The notes under the pieces were generated by a model. The model saw nothing but the letters and a program-made list of their open reading frames with translations. It was not told where the DNA came from and searched no databases. Both the position numbers and the translations under genes were made by a program. From Flavobacteriaceae bacterium (lineage in GTDB: Bacteria; Bacteroidota; Bacteroidia; Flavobacteriales; Flavobacteriaceae), in assembly GCA_013215095.1 (NCBI GenBank), contig JABSPM010000063.1, forward strand, positions 1 to 64,000: DNA of 64,000 nucleotides. The letters run 5' to 3'. Shown here piece by piece: positions 7,895-18,734 of the stretch (positions are counted from its first letter, which is position 1; each line of letters opens with the position of its first letter).

Positions 7895-9667
7895 TTACAT
7901 GCGCTCTGGCACATTAATTCCCAACAAACTGAATGCATTTTTGATAGTCTGCCCAACCAAATTAGACAATTGGACTCTAAATATTCTTTCCTTCTCTTTT
8001 TCTGCCCCCAATATTGGAACAACCTGATAATAAGAACTGTACTCCTTAGCTAAATCATAAGTATAATTAGCTATAATTGCAGGACTATGCTGCGTAGCTG
8101 CTTGCTGAATAACCTCTGGAAATGACTGTAATTGCTTTAAAATTTCTTTTTCTCTGGAGTCAAGTTCTATATGAATTGTTTCTTTACTCCAATCAAACTC
8201 AGCTTTTCTCAAAATAGCACGAGTACGGACATATATCATTTGAATAAATGGTCCAGAATCACCATTAAAATCAATAGATTCTTTAGGATCAAATAAGATA
8301 CGTTTCTTTGGGTCAACTTTAAGCATTTGATATTTTAAAGCCCCCAATCCAATAATGGAATATATTTGATTTTGTTCTTGTTCAGTATAACCGTCTAACT
8401 TTCCTTTTTCTAAGGCAATTTCTTTAGCCGTCTGAGACATTTCTTCCATTAAATCATCTGCATCTACGACAGTACCTTCTCTACTCTTCATTTTTCCGCT
8501 AGGTAAATCTACCATTCCATAGCTTAAATGGTATAAGCTCTTAGCCCACTCAAACCCAAGTTTCTTTAAAATTAGAAACAACACTTTAAAATGATAATCT
8601 TGTTCATTTCCAACAGTATAAACCATTCCTGCAACATCTGGATAATCCTTAATACGTTGAATTGCTGTACCAATATCTTGGGTCATATATACAGCAGTAC
8701 CATCGGCACGCAATACAATTTTTTCATCTAATCCTTCATCGGTTAAATCACACCAAACGGAACCGTCGTCTTTGGTAAAGAACACCCCAGTTTTTAAGCC
8801 TTCTGCAACAAATTCTTTACCCAAGAGATAGGTATTACTCTCATAATATAAAGCATCAAAATCTACCCCTAGGTTTTTATAGGTCATATCAAATCCATCA
8901 TACACCCAACCATTCATGGTTTTCCAAAGATTTACGGTTTCTGCATCACCTGCCTCCCATTGACGTAACATCTCTTGAGCCTCTAATAGTATTGGAGCTT
9001 CTTTTGCAGCGTCCTCCTTGTCATATCCATTATTAACCATATTGGAGATCTCAGCTTTATATTCTTTATCGAACCTTACATAGTAATTCCCGACCAATTT
9101 ATCACCTTTTAGACCAGTACTCTCTGGAGTTTCTCCATTACCGTAACGCTTCCAAGCCAACATACTTTTACAAATATGTATCCCTCTATCATTAATAATT
9201 TGTGTTTTATATACAGTCTTACCAGAAGCCTTTAAAATTTCGGCTATTGCATAACCTAATAAATTATTTCTAATATGCCCTAGGTGCAAAGGCTTGTTGG
9301 TATTTGGAGAAGAATATTCTACCATGACAGCAGCGTCTGATGTATTTACATAACCGTAGTCTTCTTTCGCCTTAACTGTATTAAATAGGTTAAGATAAAA
9401 GCTATCATCAATAATTAAATTCAAAAAGCCTTTAACCACATTATATGCTTTCACTTCAGGTAGCTGTGAAACAAGGTATTGTCCTAAATCTTTTCCCATT
9501 TGTACAGGATTCATTTTTAGAAGCCTAAGCATTGGAAATACAACTACAGTGATATCACCCTCAAAATCTTTGCGTGTTGCTTGGAATTCTACAGTTTCTA
9601 AAGTCGTGTCATATAAGGCTTGAAATGCCTGTTTAATATGATGAGATAAAGTCTCTTGAATACTCAT
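7895..9667 (-). CDS. argS: Arginyl-tRNA synthetase
   Basis: The enzyme joins arginine to tRNA-Arg using ATP and is cytoplasmic. The 590-residue length fits class I ArgRS. The N-terminal domain precedes the signature SSPNTNKPLHLGHIRNN with the HIGH-type motif HLGH, near residue 130. The KMSKS-loop equivalent GKMKSREG lies near residue 393. The C-terminal anticodon-binding helical domain (DALR) ends in AFSLLGINVPERM. The gene is followed by a shared terminator and preceded by the decayed permease. A TAAAGATA-type sequence upstream only weakly resembles the complement of a -7 box, so I do not call a promoter. Confidence 0.98.
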   Translation of the reverse strand: MSIQETLSHHIKQAFQALYDTTLETVEFQATRKDFEGDITVVVFPMLRLLKMNPVQMGKDLGQYLVSQLPEVKAYNVVKGFLNLIIDDSFYLNLFNTVKAKEDYGYVNTSDAAVMVEYSSPNTNKPLHLGHIRNNLLGYAIAEILKASGKTVYKTQIINDRGIHICKSMLAWKRYGNGETPESTGLKGDKLVGNYYVRFDKEYKAEISNMVNNGYDKEDAAKEAPILLEAQEMLRQWEAGDAETVNLWKTMNGWVYDGFDMTYKNLGVDFDALYYESNTYLLGKEFVAEGLKTGVFFTKDDGSVWCDLTDEGLDEKIVLRADGTAVYMTQDIGTAIQRIKDYPDVAGMVYTVGNEQDYHFKVLFLILKKLGFEWAKSLYHLSYGMVDLPSGKMKSREGTVVDADDLMEEMSQTAKEIALEKGKLDGYTEQEQNQIYSIIGLGALKYQMLKVDPKKRILFDPKESIDFNGDSGPFIQMIYVRTRAILRKAEFDWSKETIHIELDSREKEILKQLQSFPEVIQQAATQHSPAIIANYTYDLAKEYSSYYQVVPILGAEKEKERIFRVQLSNLVGQTIKNAFSLLGINVPERM

Positions 9668-9723
9668 TGTTATAATTTTAAGGGGTAAAGATAATCTTTT
9701 TAAAGCCTTTCTTTAGTATCGAT

Positions 9724-9978
9724 TTAAAAAAACAGAGTAGCACTTCTAAACCTATTATTGATGAATTTAATAGCCCCTCCTCTATTAGAAAATTTTTATG
9801 ATAGCTTAACATAACTATAAGACGTTATTAATGCTAAAATACTAGCAAACAAAAATGCAATTGGTGTTTCGCCTTTGGTGAGTGAGACTGCCAGTCCTAG
9901 GACTGCAAATATTCCACCGCCCACCATTCCACCAATTCCGATAGAAATAGCTTCTTTCAATCCTATTTTTTTATTCAT
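9724..9978 (-). pseudogene. Remnant of an APC-family amino-acid permease
   Basis: An ATG at 9978 opens a 60-residue frame with a typical first APC transmembrane helix (ISIGIGGMVGGGIFAVLGLA) and a second (TPIAFLFASILALITSYSYV). It then meets a TAA at 9798-9796. Reading through that stop in the same frame gives KFSNRGGAIKFINNRF, which matches the conserved permease segment following helix 2 (K-x-P-x-x-GG-x-x-x-FxNxxF). A second stop comes at 9726-9724. Intact family members have about 400-450 residues, so the gene is broken by a nonsense change and has lost most of its 3' part. It abuts the stop codon of the heavy-metal-domain gene at 9979 and was probably co-transcribed with it. Confidence 0.8.
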
Positions 9979-10242
9979 TTATTTCAATTCAAATAAAGAT
10001 TTAGGAATTGCGTGAAAACCTACTTTAATTACAGCATCTTGTATTTCTTTTACCGAAACAAGGGTATTTGTATGAATGATAAAATCCCTAGGAAACTTAT
10101 CCTCCTCAATTATAACGTCTTTAATTCCGTCTATATGTGAAATAGACTCTTTAATTTTTACTAAATCTGAATGACTCATAGCGTTCGTTCCAAATGTTTT
10201 TCCGTGATTTCCGGGTATTACATTTTCTGATAATAAACTCAT
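9979..10242 (-). CDS. Small heavy-metal-associated (HMA) domain-like protein
   Basis: This 87-residue protein has the beta-alpha-beta pattern of an HMA domain (DLVKIKESISHIDGIKDVII, then TNTLVSVKEIQDAVIKVGF). It has no CxxC metal-binding pair and no Cys at all, so metal binding of the usual kind is unlikely. The N-terminal 20 residues (SENVIPGNHGKTFGTNA) precede the fold. Function is unknown. The next gene downstream begins directly after its stop codon and is the permease remnant, so the original operon was HMA-like protein plus permease. Whether this gene is still useful without its partner is unclear. Confidence 0.65.
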   Translation of the reverse strand: MSLLSENVIPGNHGKTFGTNAMSHSDLVKIKESISHIDGIKDVIIEEDKFPRDFIIHTNTLVSVKEIQDAVIKVGFHAIPKSLFELK

Positions 10243-10366
10243 TTTTCTATATTTTAATTTGTTTTAATCTTATTGTCTTAGAATAGTTTTTAACTTTTAG
10301 CCTATGTAAAGACCTAAACTTAGATTGGCGCTTCACTATTATAACAGATACACAAATTTGCGCTTC

Positions 10367-11323
10367 TTAATAATTTGCTTTGATTGTTTTTGTTACTTCA
10401 TCTAAGACCTCAAATGCCGTTTCTGCCATTTTATTTCCTTTAGTATCTAATAAAGGATTTACCTCTACTAGCTCGAGACAGGATACTTTTTTTGTTTCTA
10501 AAAAAGCATTAATAATAGCAATAACTTCATATTGATCAAAGCCTTTAGATACTGGTGTTCCTGTACCATAAGAAATCATATCACAATCCATACTATCCAC
10601 ATCAAATGAGATATAAATGGTATCACAAGCATTTAATTTTTCGATAGCCTCTGCAACACAAACCTCTAGACCTCTATATCTAACTTCTGAAACGACGTAG
10701 TTCTTTATGTTTAACTTTTCAATTTGTTTGTCTTCTGGTTCCTCTGTATCTCTTACGCCAAAATACACTAAATCATCGGGTGATAGTTTTTGACCTTCGC
10801 AACCAATGTTTTTCATTTGCTTCCATAAATTACCTGTATGTTCCGATACCTTGTTTATCTGATAATCCAAATTATCATCTGCAATAGCAGCCGCTAACGG
10901 CATACCATGTATGTTACCAGAGGGTGAAGTATATGGTGAATGTAAATCGGCATGTGCATCAATCCAAATCACCCCAATACGCTTTGAGGGATTCGCAGCT
11001 TTAATACCACTGATAGTACCCAAGGCGGAAGAATGATCACCAGAAATTACCAAAGGAAAGTTGCCTTCATCAATATTGTTATGTACATGTTCGTTTAATC
11101 GTTCACATTGTTGCAACACAGAATCAATGCGTTTTGCAAAGGAGTTATTTACCTTATCATAAATAGATGCGTTAGCGGTTGGAACATCTTCATATTTAAA
11201 ATTATTAAAATAATCATTCTTTTTATTGATTGCTGCAATTTCAATAGCATCAATGCCCATATCAGAACCTCGAGTTCCCGCTCCAATATCTGATCTATTC
11301 TTTATAATTTTTATGGTTTTCAT
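10367..11323 (-). CDS. Arginase-family ureohydrolase (probable arginase)
   Basis: The family hydrolyses guanidino compounds with a two-manganese centre; arginase gives ornithine and urea. All the metal-binding blocks are visible: GDHSSALGT, WIDAHADLHSPYT and SFDVDSMDCD, followed by GTGTPVSKGF and the ELVEVNPLLD block. I prefer the ATG at 11323 (MKTIKIIKNRSDIGAG, 318 residues), since the IKNRS-x-IGAGTRG block usually begins within ten residues of the start. An ATG at 11347 would add eight residues. Arginase is the likeliest substrate class because of the N-terminal block, but formimidoylglutamase or agmatinase cannot be excluded. No ornithine-using gene is next to it. It lies between gltA, which has its own terminator, and the HMA-like gene. 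Confidence 0.85.
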   Translation of the reverse strand: MKTIKIIKNRSDIGAGTRGSDMGIDAIEIAAINKKNDYFNNFKYEDVPTANASIYDKVNNSFAKRIDSVLQQCERLNEHVHNNIDEGNFPLVISGDHSSALGTISGIKAANPSKRIGVIWIDAHADLHSPYTSPSGNIHGMPLAAAIADDNLDYQINKVSEHTGNLWKQMKNIGCEGQKLSPDDLVYFGVRDTEEPEDKQIEKLNIKNYVVSEVRYRGLEVCVAEAIEKLNACDTIYISFDVDSMDCDMISYGTGTPVSKGFDQYEVIAIINAFLETKKVSCLELVEVNPLLDTKGNKMAETAFEVLDEVTKTIKANY

Positions 11324-11408
11324 ATTTATCTTAGGTTTTGATTGCATTGTTATTTTTTAAGTCAAGTAAATGCCTAGTACTTATTTGGCATCTCTCAAGG
11401 TAGTCATA

Positions 11409-11441
11409 AAAAAAGCTTCATTATAAAAATGAAGCTTTTTT
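11409..11441 (-). terminator. Intrinsic terminator of gltA
   Basis: A perfect 14-bp stem (11409-11422 with 11428-11441) around a five-base loop includes A/T runs on both sides and lies 17 bases beyond the gltA stop codon. It could also act on the other strand, but no plus-strand gene ends here. Confidence 0.88.
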
Positions 11442-11457
11442 ATGAATCTAAATAATT

Positions 11458-12744
11458 TTATCTTTCATTGATACCTGTAAACTCTCTTAGGTTTTTACCA
11501 ATATAAATTTGACGTGGACGTCCAATAGGCTCTTTACGTAAACGCATTTCTCTCCATTGTGCAATCCATCCTGGTAAACGACCTAATGCAAACATTGCAG
11601 TAAACATTTCTACAGGAATTCCCATAGCTCTATAAATAATTCCTGAATAGAAATCTACGTTTGGATAGAGTTTTCTTTTCACAAAATACTCATCATTCAA
11701 AGCTTCTTGCTCTAAACCTTTAGCAATATCTAAGATAGGATCCTCAATTCCTAAATCTGCTAAAACTTCATCAGCGGCAGTTTTGATAATACGCGCTCTA
11801 GGGTCAAAGTTTTTATAAACACGGTGTCCGAATCCCATTAAACGGAAAGGATCGTTTTTATCTTTAGCTTTCGCCATATATTTTTTTGTGTCTCCTCCAT
11901 CTTCTTTTATTGCTTCAAGCATTTCCAATACGGCTTGGTTTGCGCCACCGTGAAGTGGTCCCCAAAGTGCCGAAATTCCAGCTGATAATGAGGCAAATAA
12001 TCCAGCATGAGAAGAACCTACAATTCTTACAGTAGACGTCGAGCAGTTTTGCTCGTGGTCTGCGTGTAAGATTAGTAATTTATCTAAGGCATCAACTAAA
12101 ATCTCGTTTTGCACATATTCTTCGTTTGGTTGCTTAAACATCATCTTTAAAATGTTTTCTACATATCCTAATGAAGAATCGCCATAATCTAATGGTAATC
12201 CTTGTTTTTTACGCATAGCCCACGCCACTAAAACAGGAAATTTACCTAGAATTTTAACTACAGAGTTATACATTTCTTCCTCTGAAGACACATCTACTGA
12301 GGATGGATTAAATGCGGTCAACGCACTTGTTAATGAGGACAACACTCCCATTGGATGTGCCGCCTTAGGGAAAGCATCTACTATTTTCTTTACGTCATCA
12401 TCAACGATTGAATTCGCTTTGATATCGGTATGAAATTTATCAAGTTGTTCCTTGTTTGGTAAATCTCCAAAAATTAAAGCATATGCTACTTCTAAGAAAT
12501 CAGCCTTTTCTGCTAAATCTTCGATTGAATAACCACGATATCTTAAAATACCTTTTTCGCCATCCAAAAATGTAATTCCACTTTCACAAGATCCTGTATT
12601 TTTATACCCTGGATCAATGGTTACAATTCCTTCTGTTGCACCTCTAAGTGTTTTAATATCTATTGCAACTTCATTTTCTGTTCCTTTTATTAATGGAAAA
12701 TCATATTTTTGACCGTTAACTTCTAACGTAGCTATATCTGACAT
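11458..12744 (-). CDS. gltA: Citrate synthase
   Basis: The enzyme condenses oxaloacetate with acetyl-CoA to citrate, the first TCA-cycle step. The 428-residue protein has the type II (Gram-negative) layout with a small beta-rich N-terminal domain. Catalytic regions are visible: GSSHAGLFASLSAG, LHGGANQAVLEML with the first active-site His, FRLMGFGHRVYKNFDPRA with the second His and an Arg, and YPNVDFYSGIIYRAMG with the catalytic Asp. The RLPGWIAQWREM block ends the active site. The gene is alone in its unit, with its own terminator. The ATG at 12744 (MSDIATLEVNG) is the natural start. Confidence 0.98.
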   Translation of the reverse strand: MSDIATLEVNGQKYDFPLIKGTENEVAIDIKTLRGATEGIVTIDPGYKNTGSCESGITFLDGEKGILRYRGYSIEDLAEKADFLEVAYALIFGDLPNKEQLDKFHTDIKANSIVDDDVKKIVDAFPKAAHPMGVLSSLTSALTAFNPSSVDVSSEEEMYNSVVKILGKFPVLVAWAMRKKQGLPLDYGDSSLGYVENILKMMFKQPNEEYVQNEILVDALDKLLILHADHEQNCSTSTVRIVGSSHAGLFASLSAGISALWGPLHGGANQAVLEMLEAIKEDGGDTKKYMAKAKDKNDPFRLMGFGHRVYKNFDPRARIIKTAADEVLADLGIEDPILDIAKGLEQEALNDEYFVKRKLYPNVDFYSGIIYRAMGIPVEMFTAMFALGRLPGWIAQWREMRLRKEPIGRPRQIYIGKNLREFTGINER

Positions 12745-12848
12745 ATTTAATCGTAATTTTATTTTAATTTTTGCGGTTTGCTAATTTAAGAAATAAAGTC
12801 GAAAAAATTGTGTATTCCTAACGCTTTATTACTAAAATACTGTGCAAA

Positions 12849-12877
12849 AAAAATGCTTCTCAATGAGAAGCATTTTT
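12849..12877 (-). terminator. Intrinsic terminator of eno
   Basis: AAAAATGCTTCTC (12849-12861) and GAGAAGCATTTTT (12865-12877) form a perfect 13-bp stem with a three-base loop. It is followed on the minus strand by further T residues and lies 19 bases after the eno stop. Confidence 0.9.
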
Positions 12878-12895
12878 AATTTTATTTTCAATGCA

Positions 12896-14306
<1,411 letters not shown>

Positions 14307-14310
14307 AGAA

Positions 14311-15417
14311 TTATTTTGTGCGTTTAATATTTTCTATAAATTGATCAAAAAGATACATAGAATCATGCGGCCCTGGACTTGCCTCTGGATGATACTGTAC
14401 CGAGAAGCAATTTTTATTCTTCATAGCAATTCCAGCGACAGTATTGTCGTTGAGATGTACGTGAGTTACTTCTAAATCTATATTGGCCTCTGCTTCTGCT
14501 CTATTAACGGCAAAACCATGGTTTTGCGAAGTTATTTCTCCTTTACCTGTTTTAAGATTTTTTACAGGATGATTAATGCCTCTATGGCCATTGTGCATTT
14601 TGTATGTAGAAACACCATTCGCTAATGCTATAACTTGGTGACCAAGACAAATTCCAAACAACGGTAAATCTTTTTCTATGATTTTCTTTGCTAATAACTG
14701 TGCTTCTGCTAAAGGCTCGGGATCGCCAGGGCCATTTGACAAGAAATATCCGTCGGGATTCCAATCTGACATCTCTTCAAATGTTGCATTAAAAGGAAAC
14801 ACTTTGATATAGGCATCTCTCTTTGCTAAATTTCTTAAGATATTTCTTTTAATGCCAATATCTAAAGCTGCAATTTTATAAGTTGCATTTTCTTCACCAT
14901 AGAAATATGGTTCTGTTGTAGAGACTTTAGATGCTAGCTCTAACCCTTCCATATTTGGAATATTTGCAAGTTGCTGTTTTAAGCCTTCAATATTATCTAC
15001 CTCAGTCGAAATCACAGCATTCATAGCACCATTATCTCTAATGTAACTTACCAAAGCTCTGGTATCAACATCAGAAATAGCAAATAACCCATTGGTTTCG
15101 AAAAATGATTCTAGCGAGCCATTTGCCGCTTCTCTAGAAAAATTATAGCTGAAATTTTTACAAATTAACCCAGCTATCTTTATTGAATCTGACTCTACCT
15201 CTTCAGTATTGACACCATAATTACCTATATGAGCATTTGTAGTTACCATTAATTGCCCAAAATACGAAGGATCTGTAAACACCTCTTGATACCCCGTCAT
15301 TCCAGTATTAAAACAAACTTCTCCAAAAGCACTACCTTCTTTGCCCACAGCCTTCCCATAAAAAATAGTTCCGTCTGCTAATAATATTAATGCCTTTTTG
15401 CGTGATTGATATTTCAT
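14311..15417 (-). CDS. carA: Carbamoyl-phosphate synthase small subunit (glutaminase)
   Basis: CarA hydrolyses glutamine and passes ammonia to CarB to make carbamoyl phosphate for pyrimidine and arginine synthesis. The 368-residue protein has the CPSase small-chain domain (KKALILLADGTIFYGKA, FNTGMTGYQEVFTDPSY) and a class I glutamine amidotransferase domain. The nucleophilic Cys lies in LFGICLGHQVIALANG, and the His-Glu pair is in FSVQYHPEASPGPHDS. The large subunit gene carB is not adjacent and must be elsewhere. A good -7 box lies upstream (15440-15447) and a strong terminator follows. No arginine or pyrimidine operator is recognisable. Confidence 0.97.
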   Translation of the reverse strand: MKYQSRKKALILLADGTIFYGKAVGKEGSAFGEVCFNTGMTGYQEVFTDPSYFGQLMVTTNAHIGNYGVNTEEVESDSIKIAGLICKNFSYNFSREAANGSLESFFETNGLFAISDVDTRALVSYIRDNGAMNAVISTEVDNIEGLKQQLANIPNMEGLELASKVSTTEPYFYGEENATYKIAALDIGIKRNILRNLAKRDAYIKVFPFNATFEEMSDWNPDGYFLSNGPGDPEPLAEAQLLAKKIIEKDLPLFGICLGHQVIALANGVSTYKMHNGHRGINHPVKNLKTGKGEITSQNHGFAVNRAEAEANIDLEVTHVHLNDNTVAGIAMKNKNCFSVQYHPEASPGPHDSMYLFDQFIENIKRTK

Positions 15418-15439
15418 TGCGTTAGTTATAAAAGTTGTG

Positions 15440-15447
15440 CAAAAATA
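15440..15447 (-). promoter_or_regulatory. Possible -7 promoter box of carA
   Basis: The minus strand reads TATTTTTG, a full match to TAnnTTTG, 22 bases upstream of the carA ATG. No TTTG is found at the expected -33 position, so confidence is moderate at best. Confidence 0.4.
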
Positions 15448-15474
15448 ATTTTTATGGATGAATTATGCATAAAA

Positions 15475-15502
15475 AAAAGGAGTTAATTAATTAACTCCTT
15501 TT
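15475..15502 (-). terminator. Intrinsic terminator of the secreted-protein gene
   Basis: A 28-base perfect palindrome (arms 15475-15488 and 15489-15502) has core AAGGAGTTAATT and lies 17 bases past the stop codon at 15520. A-runs on the plus strand become T-runs on the minus strand. Confidence 0.8.
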
Positions 15503-15519
15503 GAACAATCCAAAGCTAT

Positions 15520-16164
15520 TTATTGTTTTTTCAGAAATTCTATAAGTTCCTTAGCTTTTTGTGCATCATTATCAACTAACCTTAATATGTTTTTCTTTTT
15601 TAATAGTAAAGGGCGTATCAAATCATTTTCTCGAATATAATAGGCACTTTTTTGAACATACTTATCTGTTGAACGATTAAGCATAGGGTTAACTGAACCT
15701 TTAACTAATTGTAAATTGAAGCCTTTAAAAATTTCATACGATTCTTCCTCATATAATAATTGAAAAACCCTTGACTCACCTTTATGGTAATAGTTTTTAA
15801 ATTTCTTACCATTAATTACAAACATTTTTATATTATTAAAATTGAATGTAAATATCGAATCCTCTGAAATCTTAGATTCAAACCTGTTTCTCTCCAAATT
15901 CAAGTTAATATTATTGATCGAAAATTTTCGATCATCTATACTTTCTATAACCCCAAAATTCTTCCAAGATTTAAATAAATGAACCGATCCTTCAGCCGGC
16001 TTTACAGGATTATAAAATGTAGTTCCCGATGAAAAAATAGTATTACCCTTTGATAATGAAAAAATCTTATCATTAACAAAAGAACTTTCATTAACCATTT
16101 TTTTGGTTTGCCCTAACATTGTTAACCCTACAAGACTTAACAAAATATTAAAAAATGTTTTCAT
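15520..16164 (-). CDS. Secreted protein of unknown function
   Basis: The 214-residue protein begins with an Sec signal peptide (MKTFFNILLSLVGLTMLGQT) and is not a lipoprotein, since no Cys follows the signal. The mature part alternates polar and hydrophobic residues (FTFNFNNIKMFVINGKKF) and is rich in Lys, Asn and Phe. It ends in a helix (LVDNDAQKAKELIEFLKKQ). No family is recognised. It stands alone, with its own terminator, at the far end of the ribosomal operon. A periplasmic or surface place is inferred from the signal alone. Confidence 0.75.
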   Translation of the reverse strand: MKTFFNILLSLVGLTMLGQTKKMVNESSFVNDKIFSLSKGNTIFSSGTTFYNPVKPAEGSVHLFKSWKNFGVIESIDDRKFSINNINLNLERNRFESKISEDSIFTFNFNNIKMFVINGKKFKNYYHKGESRVFQLLYEEESYEIFKGFNLQLVKGSVNPMLNRSTDKYVQKSAYYIRENDLIRPLLLKKKNILRLVDNDAQKAKELIEFLKKQ

Positions 16165-16443
16165 ATTTATCTATTTAGAATTAAACTTAAATCTTTAAGA
16201 AACACTAGTATTGTTTTCTCGTTATTAACAATATAAATAACAACTTATTAGTAGTGATCTGATTTTTACTTTTCATTTATCTATATGGCTTTATCTAGTA
16301 CCTTTCTATGATAATTAAACTCCTTTTTTTACATATGTACTAAAATAGCATTTTAGACACCTGTATTATATTAATTTTAAAAAGGCATTAAAATTACAGC
16401 ATATTCAATATAATATCATAAAAATATGATTTTTAATAAAAAA
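16165..16443. other. AT-rich intergenic stretch without a gene
   Basis: The region between the secreted-protein gene and the ribosomal operon terminator is very AT-rich, with frequent stops in all frames. I see no full promoter match, no repeat and no credible small gene. It probably holds the promoter of the minus-strand gene starting at 16164, which I could not locate. Confidence 0.6.
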
Positions 16444-16473
16444 AAGGGTAAACTTTTTCCAAAGTTTACCCTT
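16444..16473 (-). terminator. Terminator at the end of the ribosomal operon
   Basis: AAGGGTAAACTTT (16444-16456) pairs with AAAGTTTACCCTT (16461-16473) in a perfect 13-bp stem with a four-base loop. A T-run on the minus strand follows. It lies 27 bases after the rplQ stop and closes the roughly 17 kb operon. Confidence 0.9.
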
Positions 16474-16499
16474 AATGAAATGTTAAAGTTTTAATCTTA

Positions 16500-16961
16500 C
16501 TATTCTTCTTCGTTAGAAGCTTCAACTGGTGCAGCAGCTTTTGCACCACCTCTTCTACTTCTACGCGTAGATTTTTTCTTTTTATCTCCTGCGTTATAGA
16601 TTTCGTTGTAATCTACCAATTCAATCATAGCCATTTCAGCGTTATCTCCCAAACGATTACCTAGTCTGATAATTCTAGTATAACCTCCTGGACGATCACC
16701 AACTTTTGGAGCAACATCTCTAAATAATTCAGTAACTGCATATTTTTGTCGTAATTTACTAAATACAATACGTCTGTTGTGTGTTGTATCTGATTTTGAC
16801 TTTGTTACTAATGGCTCCACAAATTGTTTTAAAGCTTTTGCTTTTGCTAAGGTTGTATTAATACGTTTGTGCTCAATTAATGAACATGCCATATTAGCCA
16901 ACATCGCTTTTCTGTGCGCTGTTTTTCTTCCTAAATGATTTACTTTTTTTCCGTGTCTCAT
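16500..16961 (-). CDS. rplQ: 50S ribosomal protein L17 (bL17)
   Basis: The 153-residue protein starts with [20 protein letters not shown], the L17 core that binds 23S rRNA near the tunnel exit. The core (about 1-120) includes [17 protein letters not shown] and [20 protein letters not shown] tail of about 30 residues ([19 protein letters not shown], then Glu-rich) is typical of Bacteroidota. It is the last gene of the operon, 63 bases after rpoA, and a terminator follows. Confidence 0.98.
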   Translation of the reverse strand: MRHGKKVNHLGRKTAHRKAMLANMACSLIEHKRINTTLAKAKALKQFVEPLVTKSKSDTTHNRRIVFSKLRQKYAVTELFRDVAPKVGDRPGGYTRIIRLGNRLGDNAEMAMIELVDYNEIYNAGDKKKKSTRRSRRGGAKAAAPVEASNEEE

Positions 16962-17024
16962 GACATTTGATTTTAACCTTTATCTTGCTTCAACTCAATT
17001 TTGAGGCGCAAAATATAAAGGAGT

Positions 17025-18017
17025 TTAGTCTTTATCTAATTTATATTTACTCAAATCCATACCGAAGTTAAGACCTTTAACACTTACTAATTCTTCTAAT
17101 TCTGTTAAAGATTTTTTACCAAAGTTACGGAACTTCATTAAGTCATTTTTGTTGAATGATACTAAGTCACCTAATGTATCAACTTCTGCAGCTTTCAAAC
17201 AGTTAAGTGCACGAACAGAAAGATCCATGTCAATCAACTTTGTTTTTAATAGCTGTCTCATGTGAAGTGATTCTTCATCATAAGTTTCTGTCTGAGCAAT
17301 CTCATCCGCTTCTAATGTAATACGCTCGTCAGAGAATAACATGAAGTGGTGAATTAATATCTTTGCAGCTTCTGTTAAGGCATCCTGAGGGTTAATCGAA
17401 CCATCTGTTAAGATTTCAAAAACTAACTTTTCATAGTCTGTTTTTTGCTCTACACGATAGTTTTCAACACTATACTTAACATTTTTAATTGGGGTGTAAA
17501 TTGAATCTGTAAAAATTGTTCCAATTGGAGCTGTTGCTTTTTTATTTTCTTCAGCAGGAACATAACCTCTTCCTTTTTCGATGGTAATTTCCATATTAAT
17601 ATTCACCTTTGGATCTAAGTTACAGATTACTAAATCGGAATTTAAAACTTGGAATCCTGAGATATATTTTTGAAAATCACCAGCAGTAATTTGCTCTTGT
17701 CCAGAGATTGATATTGAAACTGACTCGTTATCAATTTCTTCGATTTGACGTTTAAAACGTACTTGTTTTAAGTTTAAAATAATTTCTGTCACATCTTCTA
17801 CTACTCCTGCAATTGTAGAGAATTCATGTTCTACACCTTCAATTTTAACAGATGTAATCGCAAATCCTTCTAGGGATGATAGTAGCACACGTCTAAGAGC
17901 GTTACCTACCGTTAATCCGTATCCAGGTTCTAAAGGTCTAAACTCGAATTTACCTTCAGAATCTGTAGAATCTATCATAATTACCTTGTCAGGTTTTTGG
18001 AAATTTAAAATTGCCAT
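17025..18017 (-). CDS. rpoA: DNA-directed RNA polymerase alpha subunit
   Basis: The 330-residue subunit dimerises to seed RNA polymerase assembly, and its C-terminal domain contacts UP elements and activators. The N-terminal domain shows [20 protein letters not shown], the dimer and beta-contact region. The C-terminal domain (about 250-330) carries [19 protein letters not shown] and [16 protein letters not shown], the helix-hairpin-helix DNA-binding part. It lies 97 bases after rpsD, and that spacer can fold (see 18018-18114). The start at 18017 ([15 protein letters not shown]) is standard for the family. Confidence 0.98.
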   Translation of the reverse strand: MAILNFQKPDKVIMIDSTDSEGKFEFRPLEPGYGLTVGNALRRVLLSSLEGFAITSVKIEGVEHEFSTIAGVVEDVTEIILNLKQVRFKRQIEEIDNESVSISISGQEQITAGDFQKYISGFQVLNSDLVICNLDPKVNINMEITIEKGRGYVPAEENKKATAPIGTIFTDSIYTPIKNVKYSVENYRVEQKTDYEKLVFEILTDGSINPQDALTEAAKILIHHFMLFSDERITLEADEIAQTETYDEESLHMRQLLKTKLIDMDLSVRALNCLKAAEVDTLGDLVSFNKNDLMKFRNFGKKSLTELEELVSVKGLNFGMDLSKYKLDKD

Positions 18018-18114
18018 ATTATTTCTTCGTTTTACTTGTTATTTGGTTGCGCGGTCTAGTAGTTTGAAGAAGTACTGCTACACCCTTTGGCCAAATACCA
18101 AAATGGTTAATTTA
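18018..18114 (-). promoter_or_regulatory. Foldable spacer between rpsD and rpoA (candidate leader)
   Basis: On the minus strand TATTTGG (18097-18091) and CCAAATA (18046-18040) can form an outer 7-bp stem. TAGCAGT (18080-18074) and ACTACTA (18063-18057) can form an inner stem with one mismatch. The spacer is GC-richer than other spacers in this operon. A regulatory role is an inference; no known leader motif could be matched. Confidence 0.3.
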
Positions 18115-18720
18115 TTATTTAGAATATAATTCAACGATATATTGTTCGTTGATTTTTTCTGGAATTTGAATTCTAGCTGGTACAGACACATATGTCCCTT
18201 CCTTAGTATCATTGTTCCAGGTAATCCACTCAAATACATTACTTGAGTTTGCCAAGGAATTATTGATAGCTTCTAAGGATTTCGATTTCTCTCTTACTGC
18301 TACAACATCACCAGCTTTCAATTGGTAAGAAGGAATGTTAACGATATTTCCGTTTACGGTAATGTGTCTATGAGACACTAACTGTCGAGCTCCGCTACGA
18401 GAAGGTGAAACACCCATTCTATAAACTACATTGTCCAATCTAGATTCACATAATTGTAACAATACCTCACCAGTAATTCCTGATGCAGCGGTTGCTTTTT
18501 TAAATAGATTTCTAAATTGACGCTCTAATATACCGTAAGTGTATTTTGCTTTTTGCTTTTCTTGCAACTGAATCGCGTATTCAGATTTTTTTCCACGTCG
18601 TCGATTGTTTCCGTGTTGTCCTGGAGGATAATTTCTTTTTTCAAAAGATTTATCTTCTCCGAAGATAGCTTCACCGAATTTACGTGCAATTTTAGTTTTT
18701 GGACCAGTATATCTTGCCAT
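18115..18720 (-). CDS. rpsD: 30S ribosomal protein S4 (uS4)
   Basis: The 201-residue protein binds 16S rRNA early in assembly and in many bacteria also represses its own operon. The start [20 protein letters not shown] and the S4 RNA-binding domain ([32 protein letters not shown]) are clear. It has no N-terminal zinc-binding Cys set, so it is the zinc-free form. The gene is preceded by a 201-base spacer with its own -7 box, hairpin and possible pseudoknot. This suggests that S4 production is set separately from the upstream genes. Confidence 0.98.
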   Translation of the reverse strand: MARYTGPKTKIARKFGEAIFGEDKSFEKRNYPPGQHGNNRRRGKKSEYAIQLQEKQKAKYTYGILERQFRNLFKKATAASGITGEVLLQLCESRLDNVVYRMGVSPSRSGARQLVSHRHITVNGNIVNIPSYQLKAGDVVAVREKSKSLEAINNSLANSSNVFEWITWNNDTKEGTYVSVPARIQIPEKINEQYIVELYSK

Positions 18721-18734
18721 TTCTAATTGTTTGT

